From positions 5,443,513 through 5,507,512 of the forward strand of contig CM042565.1 of assembly GCA_023630585.1 (NCBI GenBank): a stretch of 64,000 nucleotides of DNA, read 5' to 3'. Of the stretch, positions 1 to 59,990 are shown one piece after another; position 1 is the stretch's first letter; each line of letters begins with the position of its first letter. The position numbers and the translations under genes are program-made. Under the pieces are notes generated by a model. It made no database searches, was not told the DNA's origin, and saw only the letters and a list, made by a program, of their open reading frames with translations. The DNA comes from Cranoglanis bouderius. Lineage: Eukaryota; Chordata; Actinopteri; Siluriformes; Cranoglanididae.

Positions 1-191
1 AGTCACTTAAAGATCTCTGAAGTCTTTCACAAATCCTTTGTGCATTTACAGCAGCATTCTTGTGTTATGCTTCTCAAGTCTCTTACAGTTCTCAGTCAGT
101 CTAGCATTATGCTCTTCATTCTCTAATGACTTGTACTCCCAGTATAGTCTAATGACATGAAGGCATTCTTCAATAGAGTCATGCTTGATGG
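1..191. other. Unassigned sequence at the left edge
   Basis: On the minus strand an open frame runs from the Tc1 junction near 192 to a stop at 46. It ends in an E/K/N/R-rich, coiled-coil-like tail (SLENEEHNARLTENCKRL). I do not recognise it. It has no supported acceptor and may be part of an unknown repeat or chance. Confidence 0.3.
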
Positions 192-868
192 CATACAAGT
201 GCTGTGAAAAAGTATTTGCCCGCATCCTGATTTCTTCTGCTTTTGTATATGTCATACTAAATAGCTTTAGATCTTCAAACAAAATACAACATAAAACAAA
301 GGCAACCTGAGTAAACACACAATACAGTTTTTTTATTGAAACAAACAAACAAAGAAGTTATCCAACACCTATCACCTTTGTGAAAAACTAATTGCCCCTT
401 AAACATAAAATTTGGTTGTGCTACCTTTAGCAGCAATAACTGCAAACAAAAGCTTCCAATAACTAGAGATCAGTCTTTCAAGGCACTGTGGTGGAATTTT
501 GGCTCACTCTTCTTTGCAAAACTGCTTTAGTTCAGCCACACTGGAGGGTTTTCGACCATGAACTACTCGTTTAAGGTCCTGCCACAGCATCTCAATTGGT
601 TCAAGCCAGGACTTTGACTAGGTCACACCAAAACTTTAATTGAGCTTTTTTGAGCCATTTAGCGGAGGACTTACTCCTATGCTTTGGATCATGCAGAGGA
701 GTCTGCACAATCCATTTGCGCTTGAGGTTTATCTGAAGACCGGACATTCTCCTTTAAGATTTTCTGGTAGAGAGCAGAATTCATGTTTCCCTCAATTATT
801 GCCAGCTGCCCAGGCCATGAAGCAGCAAATCATCCCCACACTATCACACTACCACCACCATGCTTGAC
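192..868 (-). mobile_element. Tc1-like element, family H, truncated (C-terminal half)
   Basis: The left end carries the family-H terminus GTGCTGTGAAAAAGTATTTG. The inner part is the reverse complement of the C-terminal half of a Tc1 transposase (cues GGTTTTCGACCATGAACTA and CACCATGCTTGACTGT on the plus strand), heavily mutated. The N-terminal half is missing: at about 868 the sequence switches to a different family. Unlike the two other family-H copies here, this one keeps the stretch between 476 and 640. Confidence 0.75.
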
Positions 869-2113
869 TGTAAGCAAGCATCTACAGCTTCTTGCACCCG
901 CTTGCTGGTATTTTCTGCCACTCTTCTATTGCTATGCATTCAAGCTCTTTTAAGTTTGAGTCCTTTTTGCAATGGCAGATTTCAGCTCTCTCCAAAGGTT
1001 TTCAATGGGATTTAGGTCAGGACTCATTGCTGGCCAGTTTAGAACACTACATCTTTACTTTTCAGCCATTCTTTTGTGCTGTAAGATGTGTGCTTCCGGG
1101 CGTTGTCCTGCTGAAAGACCCAAGTAATCTTGGTAATCTTCTGATTTCATCATTCCTTTGATACATTCAATGCCTCCATTACCAGAGGCAGCAAAGCAGC
1201 CCCACAGCATGATTCAACCTCCACCATGTTTTACTGTAGGTAGGGTGTTCTTTTCCTTATGGGCTTCATTTTGTTGCCTGTTTCTGATGCACTGCATTCC
1301 CATAGAGCTCTATTTGGTTTCATCTGTCCATATAACATTATCCCAGAAAGACTGTGACTGTACTCTTGCCTTTTTGTGCCTTTCTTTCAATAGTGGTTTC
1401 CTCCTTGGCCTTTGCCCATGAAGTCCACTTGGTTCAGTGTGCGGCATATGGTACGGGCTGAAACCACCACTCCAGATTGCTCCAGGTCAGCCTGAAGCTC
1501 TTTAGATGTCTTGCGTGGTGTTTTTTCCACAGTCCGCACCAACCTTCGCATACTTCTCTCATTGAGTTTCTTCTTAGTGCCACATCCTGGAAGCGTCTTA
1601 ACAGTTTTGTGACTGTGAAACTTCTTGATAACATTATGAACTGTTGAAACAGGGATTTCAAGATCTTTGACTTGAAGCCTTTGGAATTATGTTTTTGGAT
1701 AATAGCATTTCTAATGCTCTCAGACAGCTCTCTTGTCTTCAACATTGTGAAAAAGAGACTGGAAACAATCAGCCCCTTTTTATGCAGTAAAACCATAATT
1801 CATTGCTTAAATCAGGTCATGTGAACACTGGAAATTAAGCACAGATGGGTCCTATTTGTTTTTTATTTTGTTTGAGAAACTAATTTAAATTAATAAAAAG
1901 GGTGCCAATAATTGTGCCCAGCGTACATTTTTTGTCTGTATTTTCAATTTCACAATATGAAAGCCTTTTTTGTTGTTGTTCAATAACCTTGGGCATGTTA
2001 TTAAAATATTCTGATTATACAAAATTGGTCCCATTTGCATTTATTACTGAAGATATTCTAAATTCTGTACTTACAATTCAGAGGTGCCAATAATTATGAC
2101 CAGGACTGTATGT
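869..2113 (-). mobile_element. Tc1-like element, family G, 3'-truncated
   Basis: The minus-strand transposase relic starts at an ATG at about 1745 (MLKTRELSESIRNAII, the helix-turn-helix N-terminus) and runs with several stops and shifts to about 890. The right terminus GTGCCAATAATTATGACC...GGACTG is followed by TA at 2112. The left terminus is lost at the junction with the family-H fragment. Confidence 0.8.
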
Positions 2114-2224
2114 AGAAACAACCTAGACATAACTGTTCATGCATAATATGAAATATTAAGTCATTAAAAAGTTTGTAAATTCATTAGAAGGTATTTACAG
2201 AACCATTACAGAAGACATTTGGGA

Positions 2225-2552
2225 AAAGCTGAATATGAGATGACAGGTCAGAATTTCAGCTTTAATTTCCTGATGTTTACATCTAGATGTGTTAAACAAC
2301 GTAGAACATGGCACCTTTTGTTTGAACCCACTCATTTTTCAAGTGATGAAAAAGACTGACGGGTGATTCTTGTTGCCCCTGGTGTGCCCTGTTAGGTTGG
2401 TTGATTAAACAGTTAATAGCTCTGAATGTCTACTTTTGGTCTGAGCCCTCTGGTTCTGAGTCATCTGTAAAGACTGCATTTGTTGTTAAGAAGGATAAAC
2501 GAACATGAAGACCAGAGATATGTCTATGGGAGAAAAGCAAGCCATTTTGAAT
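2225..2552 (+). mobile_element. Tc1-like element, family J, 5' end fragment
   Basis: The segment matches, with divergence, the 5' end of the family-J copy at 12765-13885 (shared GAAGACTGCATTTGTTGTTA at 2469 and the AGAAAAGCAAGCCATTT start region). It stops where Gypsy gag-like sequence begins. A second, inverted fragment is at 6225-6370. Confidence 0.65.
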
Positions 2553-3490
2553 TATGCCTGAAGTCCCTCGTCAGCCTCCACCAGATGGAACATCAGGCCC
2601 TCCTCGACCTGCACCCTGAACAACAGCAGCGACTCGAGGCCATTGCTCAGGAGCAGGCAGAGAACAGACAGGTGCTCCAGATGCTGCTGCAACCAGCTAG
2701 GCTCCAGCTGCAGCACCTCCAACCATGGCTGCTCCAGCCGGCTTGGCCGTGATGCGCACAAAGATGTCTTTCATGGACGATCCAGAGACCTTTGTGGAAC
2801 TCTTTGACCGTGCAGCCACTGCCTGAGGATGGCCGGAGGAAGAGTGGGCCATACGCCTCCTCCCCTTGCTGTCAGAGAGAGTCCAGTCTGCCTCCACATG
2901 TGCAGCTGGAGTACCATGAGGAAGGCGGTGCTGATTTCTCCCTCTATTACTCTCTCCACCTCCTCTCTCTCGTTCCCCTCTGGTTCCAGCTCCCCGTGCC
3001 CGAGGTGCCAGGACCCCAAAAATGGCGTTCCGAACCCAGTTTCCACCCTGCTTTTCCACCCATCCTTCTCTGATGTCTCCCCTCAGCTCCCTCTCTCTTC
3101 ACATAGATAGAACCTCCTGTGCCTACTAGGATGGGGGCAAAGTGCAGCGGTGAAGGTGGGCTTTTCCAGGCCCCTGAAACGCTGCAGGCCTCCCTCGATT
3201 AAGCTGCATATTTACAACATCTGAGAGCTGTCCTGAGATCATTGAGATGGGCGGGACACATAGCAAACCTAAAGAAGCGTGCAATTGGGCAGGTGGAAGT
3301 ATGGTATCTGGTCTCAGCTGAGTCTTGCGGTGGTCAAGCGTCAGTTGCAGATGGAGAGGAGGCGGGTTTGAACTGGCATGTAACGTGTGATGATTTTTAC
3401 TTGTTTGATCATAGCGAATTTACTTGTTTTGTTTGTGTTTTGTTCGTCCTTTCAGTGAAAAAAGAGAACACTGTGAACCAGAGAGAATGA
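2553..3490 (+). pseudogene. Gypsy-type LTR retrotransposon relic (gag plus a pol fragment)
   Basis: The plus strand encodes MEHQALLDLHPEQQQRLEA with a Gln-rich heptad pattern, then MRTKMSFMDDPETFVELFD, a stop, and GWPEEEWAIRLLPLLSERV. This order is characteristic of the gag of fish Gypsy elements (a DDPE.F...GWP..W...L.PLL core). Near 3210-3310 a reverse-transcriptase/RNase H piece follows (HLRAVLRSL, KKRAIGQVEVWYL), so most of pol is deleted. Stops and shifts make it dead. No paired LTRs are visible. Confidence 0.65.
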
Positions 3491-3831
3491 GGTACAAAGC
3501 TGAAAGTCGTCATCCATAACACACACACACATCCACACACGCCAGAGCATGAGCTTGTAAAGTATTGATGAACTTGAGCGTGGCAAAAGCCTCAAAGTTT
3601 TGGGACAATGCTTTTTGTGGGTTTTTTCCCCATTGATTGTTGAAAGTGCACTGATAAGTGCTAGTGGGAAAAATAAAGCAAGCACAAAGCTCTGTCAGAT
3701 CTGTTGGGGGGGTCTTAGCTCTTGGCGACTTCAAGGAAAAACAGTCCGAAACCCATGGAGTGAATGTCATGTTTTGACAAAAGCTATTATTAAAATAAAA
3801 AAATTATTCTTAAATAAAAAAAAAAATATCC
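3491..3831. other. Intron sequence, short (CA)n only
   Basis: A short CA-rich run (3519-3540) and an A-rich tract (3790-3830). I see no gene or clear repeat otherwise. Confidence 0.5.
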
Positions 3832-4332
3832 TTAATGAGCAAACCAGAGGTTATGGTGGCAAGGAAAAACTTCCTAGGTGACACCGCACACCACAGTAAT
3901 CTCACGATGATCTTTAGGCTATCCATGTGGGTCCATCCTCAGCAGGTGTACACCAGAAACAGTTCGAGTTGTACACAGTGAGATATTTGATAATTTCATT
4001 TGCTAAAATATTGAATTCCACTTTAGGGGAAATTTTTTGGGAAGCCAGTGTAGTCTTAAAGCAATTGCTTTTGATCAGCACTTTCCAGATGCTTTGTGCT
4101 CATTATAGCGCTGTCAGACTTGTGGAATTGCAGTCAGACTGAAGAATTATTAATTGTATTCAAATAATCACAGAGAAGAGAATCACAGTTCAATTCAATT
4201 CAATTCAATTTGATCTGTATAGCACTTTTAACAATGGACATATGGTCACAAAGCAGCTTTACAAAATTATATAAATTCTGGATATTAATTTTACATTTAT
4301 AAATGAATCCCTAATGAGCAAACCAGAGGCTT
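3832..4332 (+). repeat. Interspersed repeat with the fish L2/CR1-type LINE 3' tail
   Basis: TAATGAGCAAACCAGAGG occurs at 3834 and again at 4313. The first is followed by GGTGGCAAGGAAAAACTTCC; the second is preceded by tandem CAATT and TTGATCTGTATAGCACTTTT. The same modules recur inverted at 37848-38035 and next to LINE coding sequence at 52958-53190, so this is the 3' tail of that LINE, or of a SINE sharing it. Confidence 0.6.
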
Positions 4333-5110
4333 TCAAAATGCAGTGAGATGCCTTTACCTAACACACAAGTAATGGATTTAAAAACAAACAACATTCAGGG
4401 ATGAAAAACTCAAATTTTCTTTCTTTAAATTCCAGATTTATGATTTCTGACTATTGTGTTTGAGTGTTGTTATAATAAAGTAGGTGTGATATGGTCTGAG
4501 GTAAAGCAGAGGAGCCTGGTTTATACTTGACACACGACTTGGTGTGCGCATGCAGAAGCAGCACCAACACAAGCAGCATGGTTCACATACTTGCCTGCAT
4601 ATCTTACGTACAGCTGGAAGATTAAATGTGACATTCACTAGATGGCACATCAGAGCCTGTTCATCAGGTTTCCAAGTCAAACTGTAAAACTTTTAAAACG
4701 TTTTAATCGAAAACTCTGACTTTACATTTAAAAGTATTTATTAATCTAGAAAATCCAGGAAGACTGGTACGCAAAACAGAACAGGTTCATGTCATGAGAG
4801 GTTTTTAAAATTCAAACACTAACTGTAATAGGAAAACTAGTTAGTTAGAAGTATGTGATTTAACACACAATGCTACAGTAGTTTGTTTACAGGAGGTAGA
4901 TGGTTTTGATATTTCTAATAAGAATCTGTAAAATAAAATAATAAATTAAAACAGGAGATGAACTTCTCTCACAACCCTATTTGTAAATCAAATGACACCA
5001 CATGGGGTCGCAACCCCTAGTTTGGAAACTATAGATTATTCTAGATGCAGGGGATAATCTCATTTGAATACTGCTGACTCCTACTTAAGAACTGGTGCTA
5101 TAGTCACATA
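4333..5110. other. Intron sequence without recognised features
   Basis: AT-rich, no long open frame and no transposon ends that I recognise. Confidence 0.5.
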
Positions 5111-5452
5111 CAGGTGCATCTCAATAAATTAGAATGTCGTGGAAAAGTTTGTTTATTTCAGTAATTCAACTCAAATTGTGAAACTTGTGTATTAAATAAA
5201 TTCAATGCCACAGACTGAAGTAGTTTAAGTCTTTGGTTCTTTTAATTGTGATGATTTTGGCTCACATTTAACAAAAACCCACCAATTCACTATCTCAACA
5301 AATTAGAATTACACAATTAAAAGAACCAAAGACTTAAACTACTTCAGTCTGTGTGCACTGAATTTATTTAATACACAAGTTTCACAATTTGAGTTGGATT
5401 ACTGAAATAAATGAACTTTTCCACGACATTCTAATTTATTGAGATGCACCTG
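5111..5452. mobile_element. 342-bp palindromic MITE derived from Tc1 family I
   Basis: Bounded by TA and starting CAGGTGCATCTCAATAAATT. The left arm (about 200 bp) matches the left end, and the right arm (about 140 bp) the right end, of the 1,586-bp family-I element at 38837-40422. Everything between is deleted. Each arm carries the outer motif CTCAATAAATTAGAAT; the left arm also has the inner CTCAACAAATTAGAATT, an IR/DR-like arrangement. Confidence 0.9.
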
Positions 5453-5904
5453 TATATAGACCCTGCTGCTCATACTGAACATATTTAAAGCAGTACTGTT
5501 TAATTTTATACAGCTGTAAATGAATAATGATTTATAATCACATTATTTGGTGTCATCCATAAGAGGATGACATTTTGTATCTGGTTTGTATCTGTAGCTG
5601 CTCTGTGGCAATGTTTATTATTAAAACAACTATACAGATACATATAAAACAACTGAGTTTTATGTAGATTTTGTAGAATATGAAGAATTGAATATGTAAA
5701 TTTAATTGTATCAAATATATTAGATATTATTAATACAGTCACCCCCAAAACTATTGGTTTAGTAATACTTTTTTATTATTTATATTTATTTATAATTTAT
5801 ATAAAAACATTTCTGTTTCTATTCTCAGCCTTTATGTTGGTTCTTATGCTATGTCTTCACAGGCAAAACCCAGAGCTCAAACCAAGAAAGTGAAAGTGAC
5901 ATGT
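5453..5904. other. Intron sequence, possible old LINE-tail remnant
   Basis: AT-rich. The stretch about 5500-5650 faintly resembles the LINE tail (CAGCTGTAAATGA, CTGTGGCAATGTTTATTATT) but is too diverged to call. Confidence 0.35.
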
Positions 5905-6185
5905 GAAGGCCAATGTATGGTAACCCATACTCAGAATTTGTCCTCTGCATTTAACCCATCCACGTTAGTGCACACACATTAGGAGTTGTGAGTAGTGAAC
6001 TCACACACTACAAACCGTGAACACACCCAGAGCAGTGGGCAGCCATTTTTGCTGCGGCACCCGGGGAGCAATTGATGGTTAAGGGCCTTGCTCAAGGGCC
6101 CAACAGTTGCAGCTTGGCGGTGCTGGGATTTGAACTCATGACCTTCTCATCAGTAGCCCAACCGCCTACCACTGCCCACATTCAG
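5905..6185 (-). mobile_element. tRNA-derived SINE
   Basis: Read on the minus strand it begins GGGCAGTGGTAGGCGGTTGGG (an A-box-like region), followed by GAGTTCAAATCCC, a good pol III B box. Then come a CCTTGAGCAAGGCCCTTAACC body and a 3' part (AACCCATCC, GGTAACCCATACTCAG on the plus strand) widespread in fish SINEs. It probably belongs to a common teleost SINE family; I am not certain of its name. Confidence 0.75.
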
Positions 6186-6224
6186 AGTAGACATTCACAG
6201 CTATAAATTGTTTAAACAATCAAT

Positions 6225-6370
6225 TTAACAGGGTACACCTATGCAACAAGAAAAACCTGTCAGTAACGTTCCAATATTTTGGTGGGTTCAAACAAAAGAT
6301 GACATGTTCCAAGTTTAACACATCTAAATGTATACATAAGGAAATGAAAGCTGAAATTCTGATCTATTTT
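6225..6370 (-). mobile_element. Tc1 family-J 5' end fragment, inverted
   Basis: The reverse complement matches 2240-2400 (AACACATCTAAATGT and GGTTCAAACAAAAGATG cues). Only the terminal region is present. Confidence 0.55.
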
Positions 6371-6883
6371 CTCATTTATACTTTTCCTTTATCTCTTCTT
6401 TAATCCACTGGCTACTGCATTTATTTTGAAGCACATTTTCTGGCAGCAAATAGAGACATGTTGGTTATACCTGGAATACAAAAGTAATTTCTTCAATATT
6501 TCAGTGTGGCCAACCTAATGATAATGTTCCTTTGTCATTGGTAGTAGTTTTACTTGTGACACTTGTCACAGTAGGGTTGACAGAGAAATCTATTAAATTA
6601 AGGTTGTACAAATCGTATGTCCAGGGATCGTATGGAACACTGTAGGTATAATGAACAGTAAGAATGTCATGCTGGAACACCATGATTTAATGCAGAAATT
6701 TGCAAAGGCTAAATAAATATTTTGATAAAGAAATGTATTTAAGAGCTAACAACTGCAGTCAGCAAGAGGCTGAGTGTATGTTAGTGAGGTTGCTGCAAAG
6801 GCTCCAGTAGAGTCAAGCTGATGCAGAGACATTATGAAGATAAATAAAAGTCTTAGTTATTGTTATTCTTAATATCAGTCATA
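6371..6883. other. Intron sequence without recognised features
   Basis: No conserved frame or transposon end found. Confidence 0.5.
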
Positions 6884-8458
6884 CAGTGGGTATAGAAATG
6901 AATCACCCCCCTTTAAAATAATCACATTTTGTTGCTTTTCAGCCTGAAGTGAAAATGGACACAGTTTTTGTTTTATCCAGCTGTATTTATTCAGTGCAAC
7001 TTATAACATCCAAGTGAAAGATATAACACCAACATGTCAGAAAAATTAAAAACAAAACAAAACAATCACTGAGTTGGAAAAAGGATCACCCCCCTTCTAA
7101 AAATGACTTGTAAACTCAATAAGGTGTAGCTAATCACCTTCTCAATGGCACACAAAGCCATTTGACTTTCAACTGTGATCAGCTGTGGTCATTTTGATTA
7201 ACTCAGTATGAAAAGAGCTTTCCTGGAGCATTTTGTAGTGCAACTGAAACAATCAACTATGGGTGGCAAGGCACTGTCAAAAGATCTCCGGGATAAAGTT
7301 GTGGAGAGGCACAAGTCAGGAGATGGATACAAAAAAATTTCAAAGCCTTATCAAAGCTTTATCAATGCCTAGAAGCACAGGGAAGTCTATTATTAAGAAG
7401 TGGAAGGTATTTGGTACAACGCAGACCCTCCCTGGATCAGGACGTCACTCCAAACTGGATGAAAGAGCCAGGAGAAAACTGGTCAGAGAGGCTGCCAAGA
7501 GGCCTACAGCAGCTCTGAAGCAGTTGCAGGAATTTATGACAAAGAGTAGTCATTTTGTGCATGTGACAACAATATCACAAATTCTCCACAAATTGTATGA
7601 GAGGGTTGCAAGAAAAAAGGCACCCACGACTGAGCTTTGCCAAAAGGCACCTTGTAGATTCTGAGGCCACATGGAAAAAGGTGTTATGGTCAGATGAGAC
7701 TAAAATTTAATTATTTGGCCTCAACACCAAACGATATGTCTGGTGGAAATCCAATACAGCTCACCATCCAAATAACACCATTCCTACAGTAAAGCATGGA
7801 GGTGGTAATATCCTGTTATGGGGGTGATTCTCTGCAGCAGGGACTGGAGCACTTGTCAGGATAGAAGGAAAATGGATGGGGCAAAATACCGTCAAATTCT
7901 TGAGGAAAATCTGCTGCCCTCTGCCAGAAAGTTGTCAATGGGAAGAAGATTTACCTTCCAACATGACAATGACCCAAAACACACAGCAAAACTGACCACA
8001 CAGTGGTTGAAGGAGAAAAAGGTCAATGTCCTTGCTTGGCCTAGTCAGAGCCCAGACTTAAACCCCATTGAAAATCTGTGGAATGACTTGAAGACTGTAG
8101 TCCGCAAACGGTCACCATCAAATTTAACTGAACTTGAGCAGTTCTGCAAAGAAGAGTGGGCAAATATTGCAAAGTCTAGATGTGCAAAGTTAGTAGAGAC
8201 ATATCCCAACAGACTAAAGGCTGTAATTAAAAAATTAAGGCAAATTAAAGCAAGGGGGCGATCCTTTTTCCAATTCAGTGATTCTAGCTTTTTATTTTTA
8301 TTTTTTTAATTTTCTGACATGTTGGTGTTATATCTTCCACTTGGATGTTATAAGCTGCACTGAGTAAATACAGCTGGATAAAACAAAAACTGTGTCCGTC
8401 TTCATTTCAGGCTGAAAAGCAACAAAATGTGGGGGGTGATTCTTTTCTATACCTACTG
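6884..8458 (+). mobile_element. Tc1-like element, family A, complete with TA duplication
   Basis: The ends are CAGTGGGTATAGAAATGAAT and TTCTATACCTACTG, each flanked by TA (6882-6883 and 8459-8460). It is 1,575 bp with inverted terminal repeats over 100 bp long and a plus-strand transposase relic inside. It sits about 300 bp downstream of the last visible HECTD4 exon, opposite in orientation to the gene. Confidence 0.92.
7259..8256 (+). pseudogene. Broken family-A Tc1 transposase
   Basis: Starts MGGKALSKDLRDKVVERH, the paired-like DNA-binding domain, then a frame change near 7350. It keeps WKVFGTTQTLPGSGR (GRPR-like linker region), then shifts again. The catalytic parts are VLWSDETKI followed by a stop (TAA near 7711), FQHDNDPKHTAK and SPDLNPIENLW with 34 residues between the second Asp and the Glu (DD34E). 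At least two frameshifts and one nonsense codon, so it is inactive. Confidence 0.88.
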
Positions 8459-8771
8459 TATATATTTGTCACATTCATCATTCCCCAAATTCCCTCCCCT
8501 GCCCCAAGCCAAATGTTAAATCTGTTGGAAACACTGTAATCTTAAGGTGCTAGATAGGATGTTTTATCTTGGATAATTATTCATGCAGGTGGTTAACGAT
8601 GTACGCCTTTGTGGTCAGAGGTAAATAAGAATAATACAAAAGAGGTGCTGGCAAAAGCAATGTCTCAAGCAGTTATATGCTAGTATAACTATGCTATGTA
8701 GATTTGGATTTCAGTCTATTTCGTTTTTTTTTGTAAAAACGCTTAATTTCTCAGTGCTGTGTGTGACGTAC
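8459..8771. other. Intron sequence between Tc1 copy and exon 28
   Basis: No recognisable feature beyond the presumed splice donor at its right border. Confidence 0.5.
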
Positions 8772-57028
<48,257 letters not shown>

Positions 57029-58836
57029 CTAAGAGTAATAGAAACATTGAGCAAAGAAAAATATATCATGTTTTCCAAAAATAATAATAATAAAAAATAT
57101 ATATAATTTTTACTAGACAAAACATCTAAGCAATAAGAACACACAAATGTATGAAGGAAGCCCAGGGCACCTGGAAGGCTACATCTTGGGTCCTGCTCAA
57201 GGGTATGTCAGTGCAGCAGTGCATTGAACTTCCCTCATATATCTGTGCATGGAATGTGCTCAAATGTGGAATGCACAGTTTGATTTACTCTGCAATCCAG
57301 TGGGAGAGGCATTACTGGTCTACACCAGGTGAACTCTCCCATCCCTGGACATAAAGATTGGAGGAAGTCACATTGTTTGTGTGTTGAGGAAAAACTATTG
57401 TGTGCTTCAGAGAATTGTGTGTTAGGGCTGATCTTTTTTTTTGGAACCAGACCCTAAACTGAACAATGGGAGACTGAACCTTGATGGTTTTTGATTAATG
57501 GATTATGAACCCTGTTGCCTCAGCACCATCAAGGCTGAGAGACTGCACACAGTCTGTTTATCCTCTGTTTAACATCATTAATAAGCTGTGCTTATTAATG
57601 TCACAATCAAACACGTTCTCATCATAGCTGGCTGAAAGCACAGCCTCCGGCTGGACCTGAGAACCTAGACCTGTGCCTGCTTTAACTTGTACAGCTCCCT
57701 GAGGTGCTACACCTGCTCACTGCAGGTGGTACCCACCTCACTGGAGACTACGTCACCTTCCAACTTCCCCTGAGGGAGCTGGGTTCACCTGTACTACAGT
57801 AACTGACAAGTCAACACACACAAATAGCATCAGGCTGAGCAGGCAATGAAGATCTTTTTCATACAGAAACATATAAGCCCCAAGGGCAGGGATGAATGCC
57901 AAGGTAAGGCTAGAGCAAGTTTCTGCTAGACAACCCTTTCTGTAGCAAGTAGGCAGCCTGAAGATTCTTGAAAATAGGCTCCAGAAAGTTCCCAAGAACT
58001 TCCAAATCCAGTGTTTCATGGAAAGCTGACCTGCCACAGTCAAGATATTGTGGATATAACCAGTGGAACACAACATAATTTAAAGATTTGCTCTAATGTT
58101 AAATGTAAGCTTTCTAGCCAGGAAGTCAGGAGCACACCGCTACATATAGCATAGGCCACTCACTATGCACAGGACAGCATATCTCAGCTCGGGTTAATAA
58201 TTTTAAAATTATTAACTTGGAGGTTTATTACCCATGTTTTTCGTTCTTCTTACATGATTGTTCTTCACTGCAAAAAAAAAAAAAATAAAACAAAATAAAT
58301 AAATAAATAAATAAAAATCCAAAACGCCACCTAAAGGTTCTACCTAGTGCATTACTTAAGTTCAAGTTCACTTGTGCATTGGTGTCATTTTGTGCAGAAG
58401 CAAGTTGTAATATGTTTATGATGTTTATGTTGTGTAAATTTCTGATTAATCTCCTATGTTTTTAGGATGTGTTTGGGTGAGTTAATTAACCCGCTAGTAA
58501 AGTTCTTCAGTTTACCACTGTTCATTCACTGTGCAGCTTCAGCTCACGCAGCGTAAGCGGCTCAATCCCCAGCAATACTATGACTAAATTATTTAAAACA
58601 CTATTCGTTCTAGATTTTTCTTCGTCAAAAAACGTTGTTAGTGCATTATTAATATCGTGTGGCATTTTTTCAACAGTATGCTTTAATTAAAATAGGAGAT
58701 AGTGCTTTCTACACAGTTTATGCATTCAAATGTGCATTTTTATCTTTAATAAATTCAAAGTTCGGATTTTAATTTGACAGCCCCTAGAGCAGACAAGAGG
58801 ACAGAAGCAGCGCGAATAGCTAAAATGTTGGTGTGT
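57029..58836. other. Intron sequence 5' of exon 1, unassigned
   Basis: About 1.8 kb. It includes A-rich tracts (58271-58310) and a GC-richer stretch (57630-57780), which I checked for exons without finding a supported one. Confidence 0.45.
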
Positions 58837-59190
58837 CAGGAATCTCTCCCTTGCGCCAGGCTCTGTGTGCAGAAGCCTTCAGCACGCAGCGTGTTTTTGT
58901 TTTGATTTATGTCGTCTCTACCCGTGTCCTGTCATTGGTTGTCTACCTCGTGTGTCGCACCTTTTTTTCAGTTTACCTTTAATTAGTTTATGTATATTTA
59001 AACCATCGTGTCTCTGTGTTCAGTGCCAAGTAATGTTCAGTGCTTGGCGGCTTCTATTTCATGTTGTTATTCTCCAAGTTATTGATCTAGTTTCGTTTTC
59101 TTGTTTGTGTATTTTGGATTATCCCTATTTTTGCTGTTCGACTGACCTGTGCCTGTGTTCTGTTAACTGATTTTGATTCACTATTTGGAT
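58837..59190 (+). mobile_element. Possible solo LTR fragment (Gypsy-like)
   Basis: Starts TGTCAGGAATCTCTCCC, an LTR-like TG start. It contains the TATA-like TATATTTAAACC at about 58993 and pyrimidine-rich sequence downstream. No partner LTR, no primer site and no clear CA end, so the call is tentative. Confidence 0.35.
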
Positions 59191-59990
59191 GTGTCTGCTT
59201 GCCTCTCAAATGAAACGCTTAAACTGCATTTGCATCCATCTCTACTCGCCAAACATAACATGGTGATATTCATTCTTATGTAAACAAACACACATGTAAA
59301 CACAATTGGCAATATCAAGGTCAGCAATATTATCGAGTCATGTCCACATATCGAACAATAAGTCGATAAAGCAATTATCATGACAGGCCTACCAAAAGGA
59401 CCTTGGTTTGACTCACAGCAGCACTGCGTCTCATCTTAGTAGATTCTGATAGTGTATTCAGCAAACTATTCTTACCTTATTAAATTGTTGTCAACTATAA
59501 AGCAACTATAAATAACAGTTTCTTGACTTGAAAAGACATCACTGTATTGATGGTTAGCTTGTTTACTCAGTCACATTAGACAGAATATAGGAAGCTTGTC
59601 AAAATGTTGCACAGGGTGTCTGGTTCAGGAGGTGATGTTCTGTAAATTTGTAAACAAAAACTATTTGTTGTTATAATTTGTGAAATTATGTGAAAATAGT
59701 CAGACACGGGCTTCAAATTACATTTCTGGTTTAGCTTCCTGTGTATCATGTTACATTACTTAAGCACATGCCAGTTCTTAAAATGCACTTTCGTGCATGA
59801 GCTGTCAACTGAGAAAAGCAAGGGCTGTAGTGTCAGGAAAATGCACTGTAGTGTATAGACTTTACTTACCCACTAGGGCTGTAACAATGGTTTGTTTGGT
59901 ATGAGGCTTGTTTTGTTTGATATGAGGCACTCTAAATAAAGTGGGATATTTGCCATAAAATAGTGCTTATATTATGTGATTTCTAACATA
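59191..59990. other. Intron sequence without recognised features
   Basis: Nothing assigned. Confidence 0.45.

Noticed and set aside
2697..3110. Overlapping frames of 90-120 codons on both strands
   Set aside because: They arise from the GC-rich Gypsy gag relic. Only the plus-strand frame with the DDPETF...GWPEEEW order makes biological sense.
1..8771. Expected exons for the HECT catalytic domain
   Set aside because: Searched on the minus strand for the conserved HECTD4 C-terminal segments; only transposon and unassigned sequence was found. The remaining exons must lie beyond the left edge.
58865..59170. 101-codon Cys/Leu/Phe-rich plus-strand frame
   Set aside because: Composition reflects pyrimidine-rich, LTR-like sequence; there is no domain pattern.
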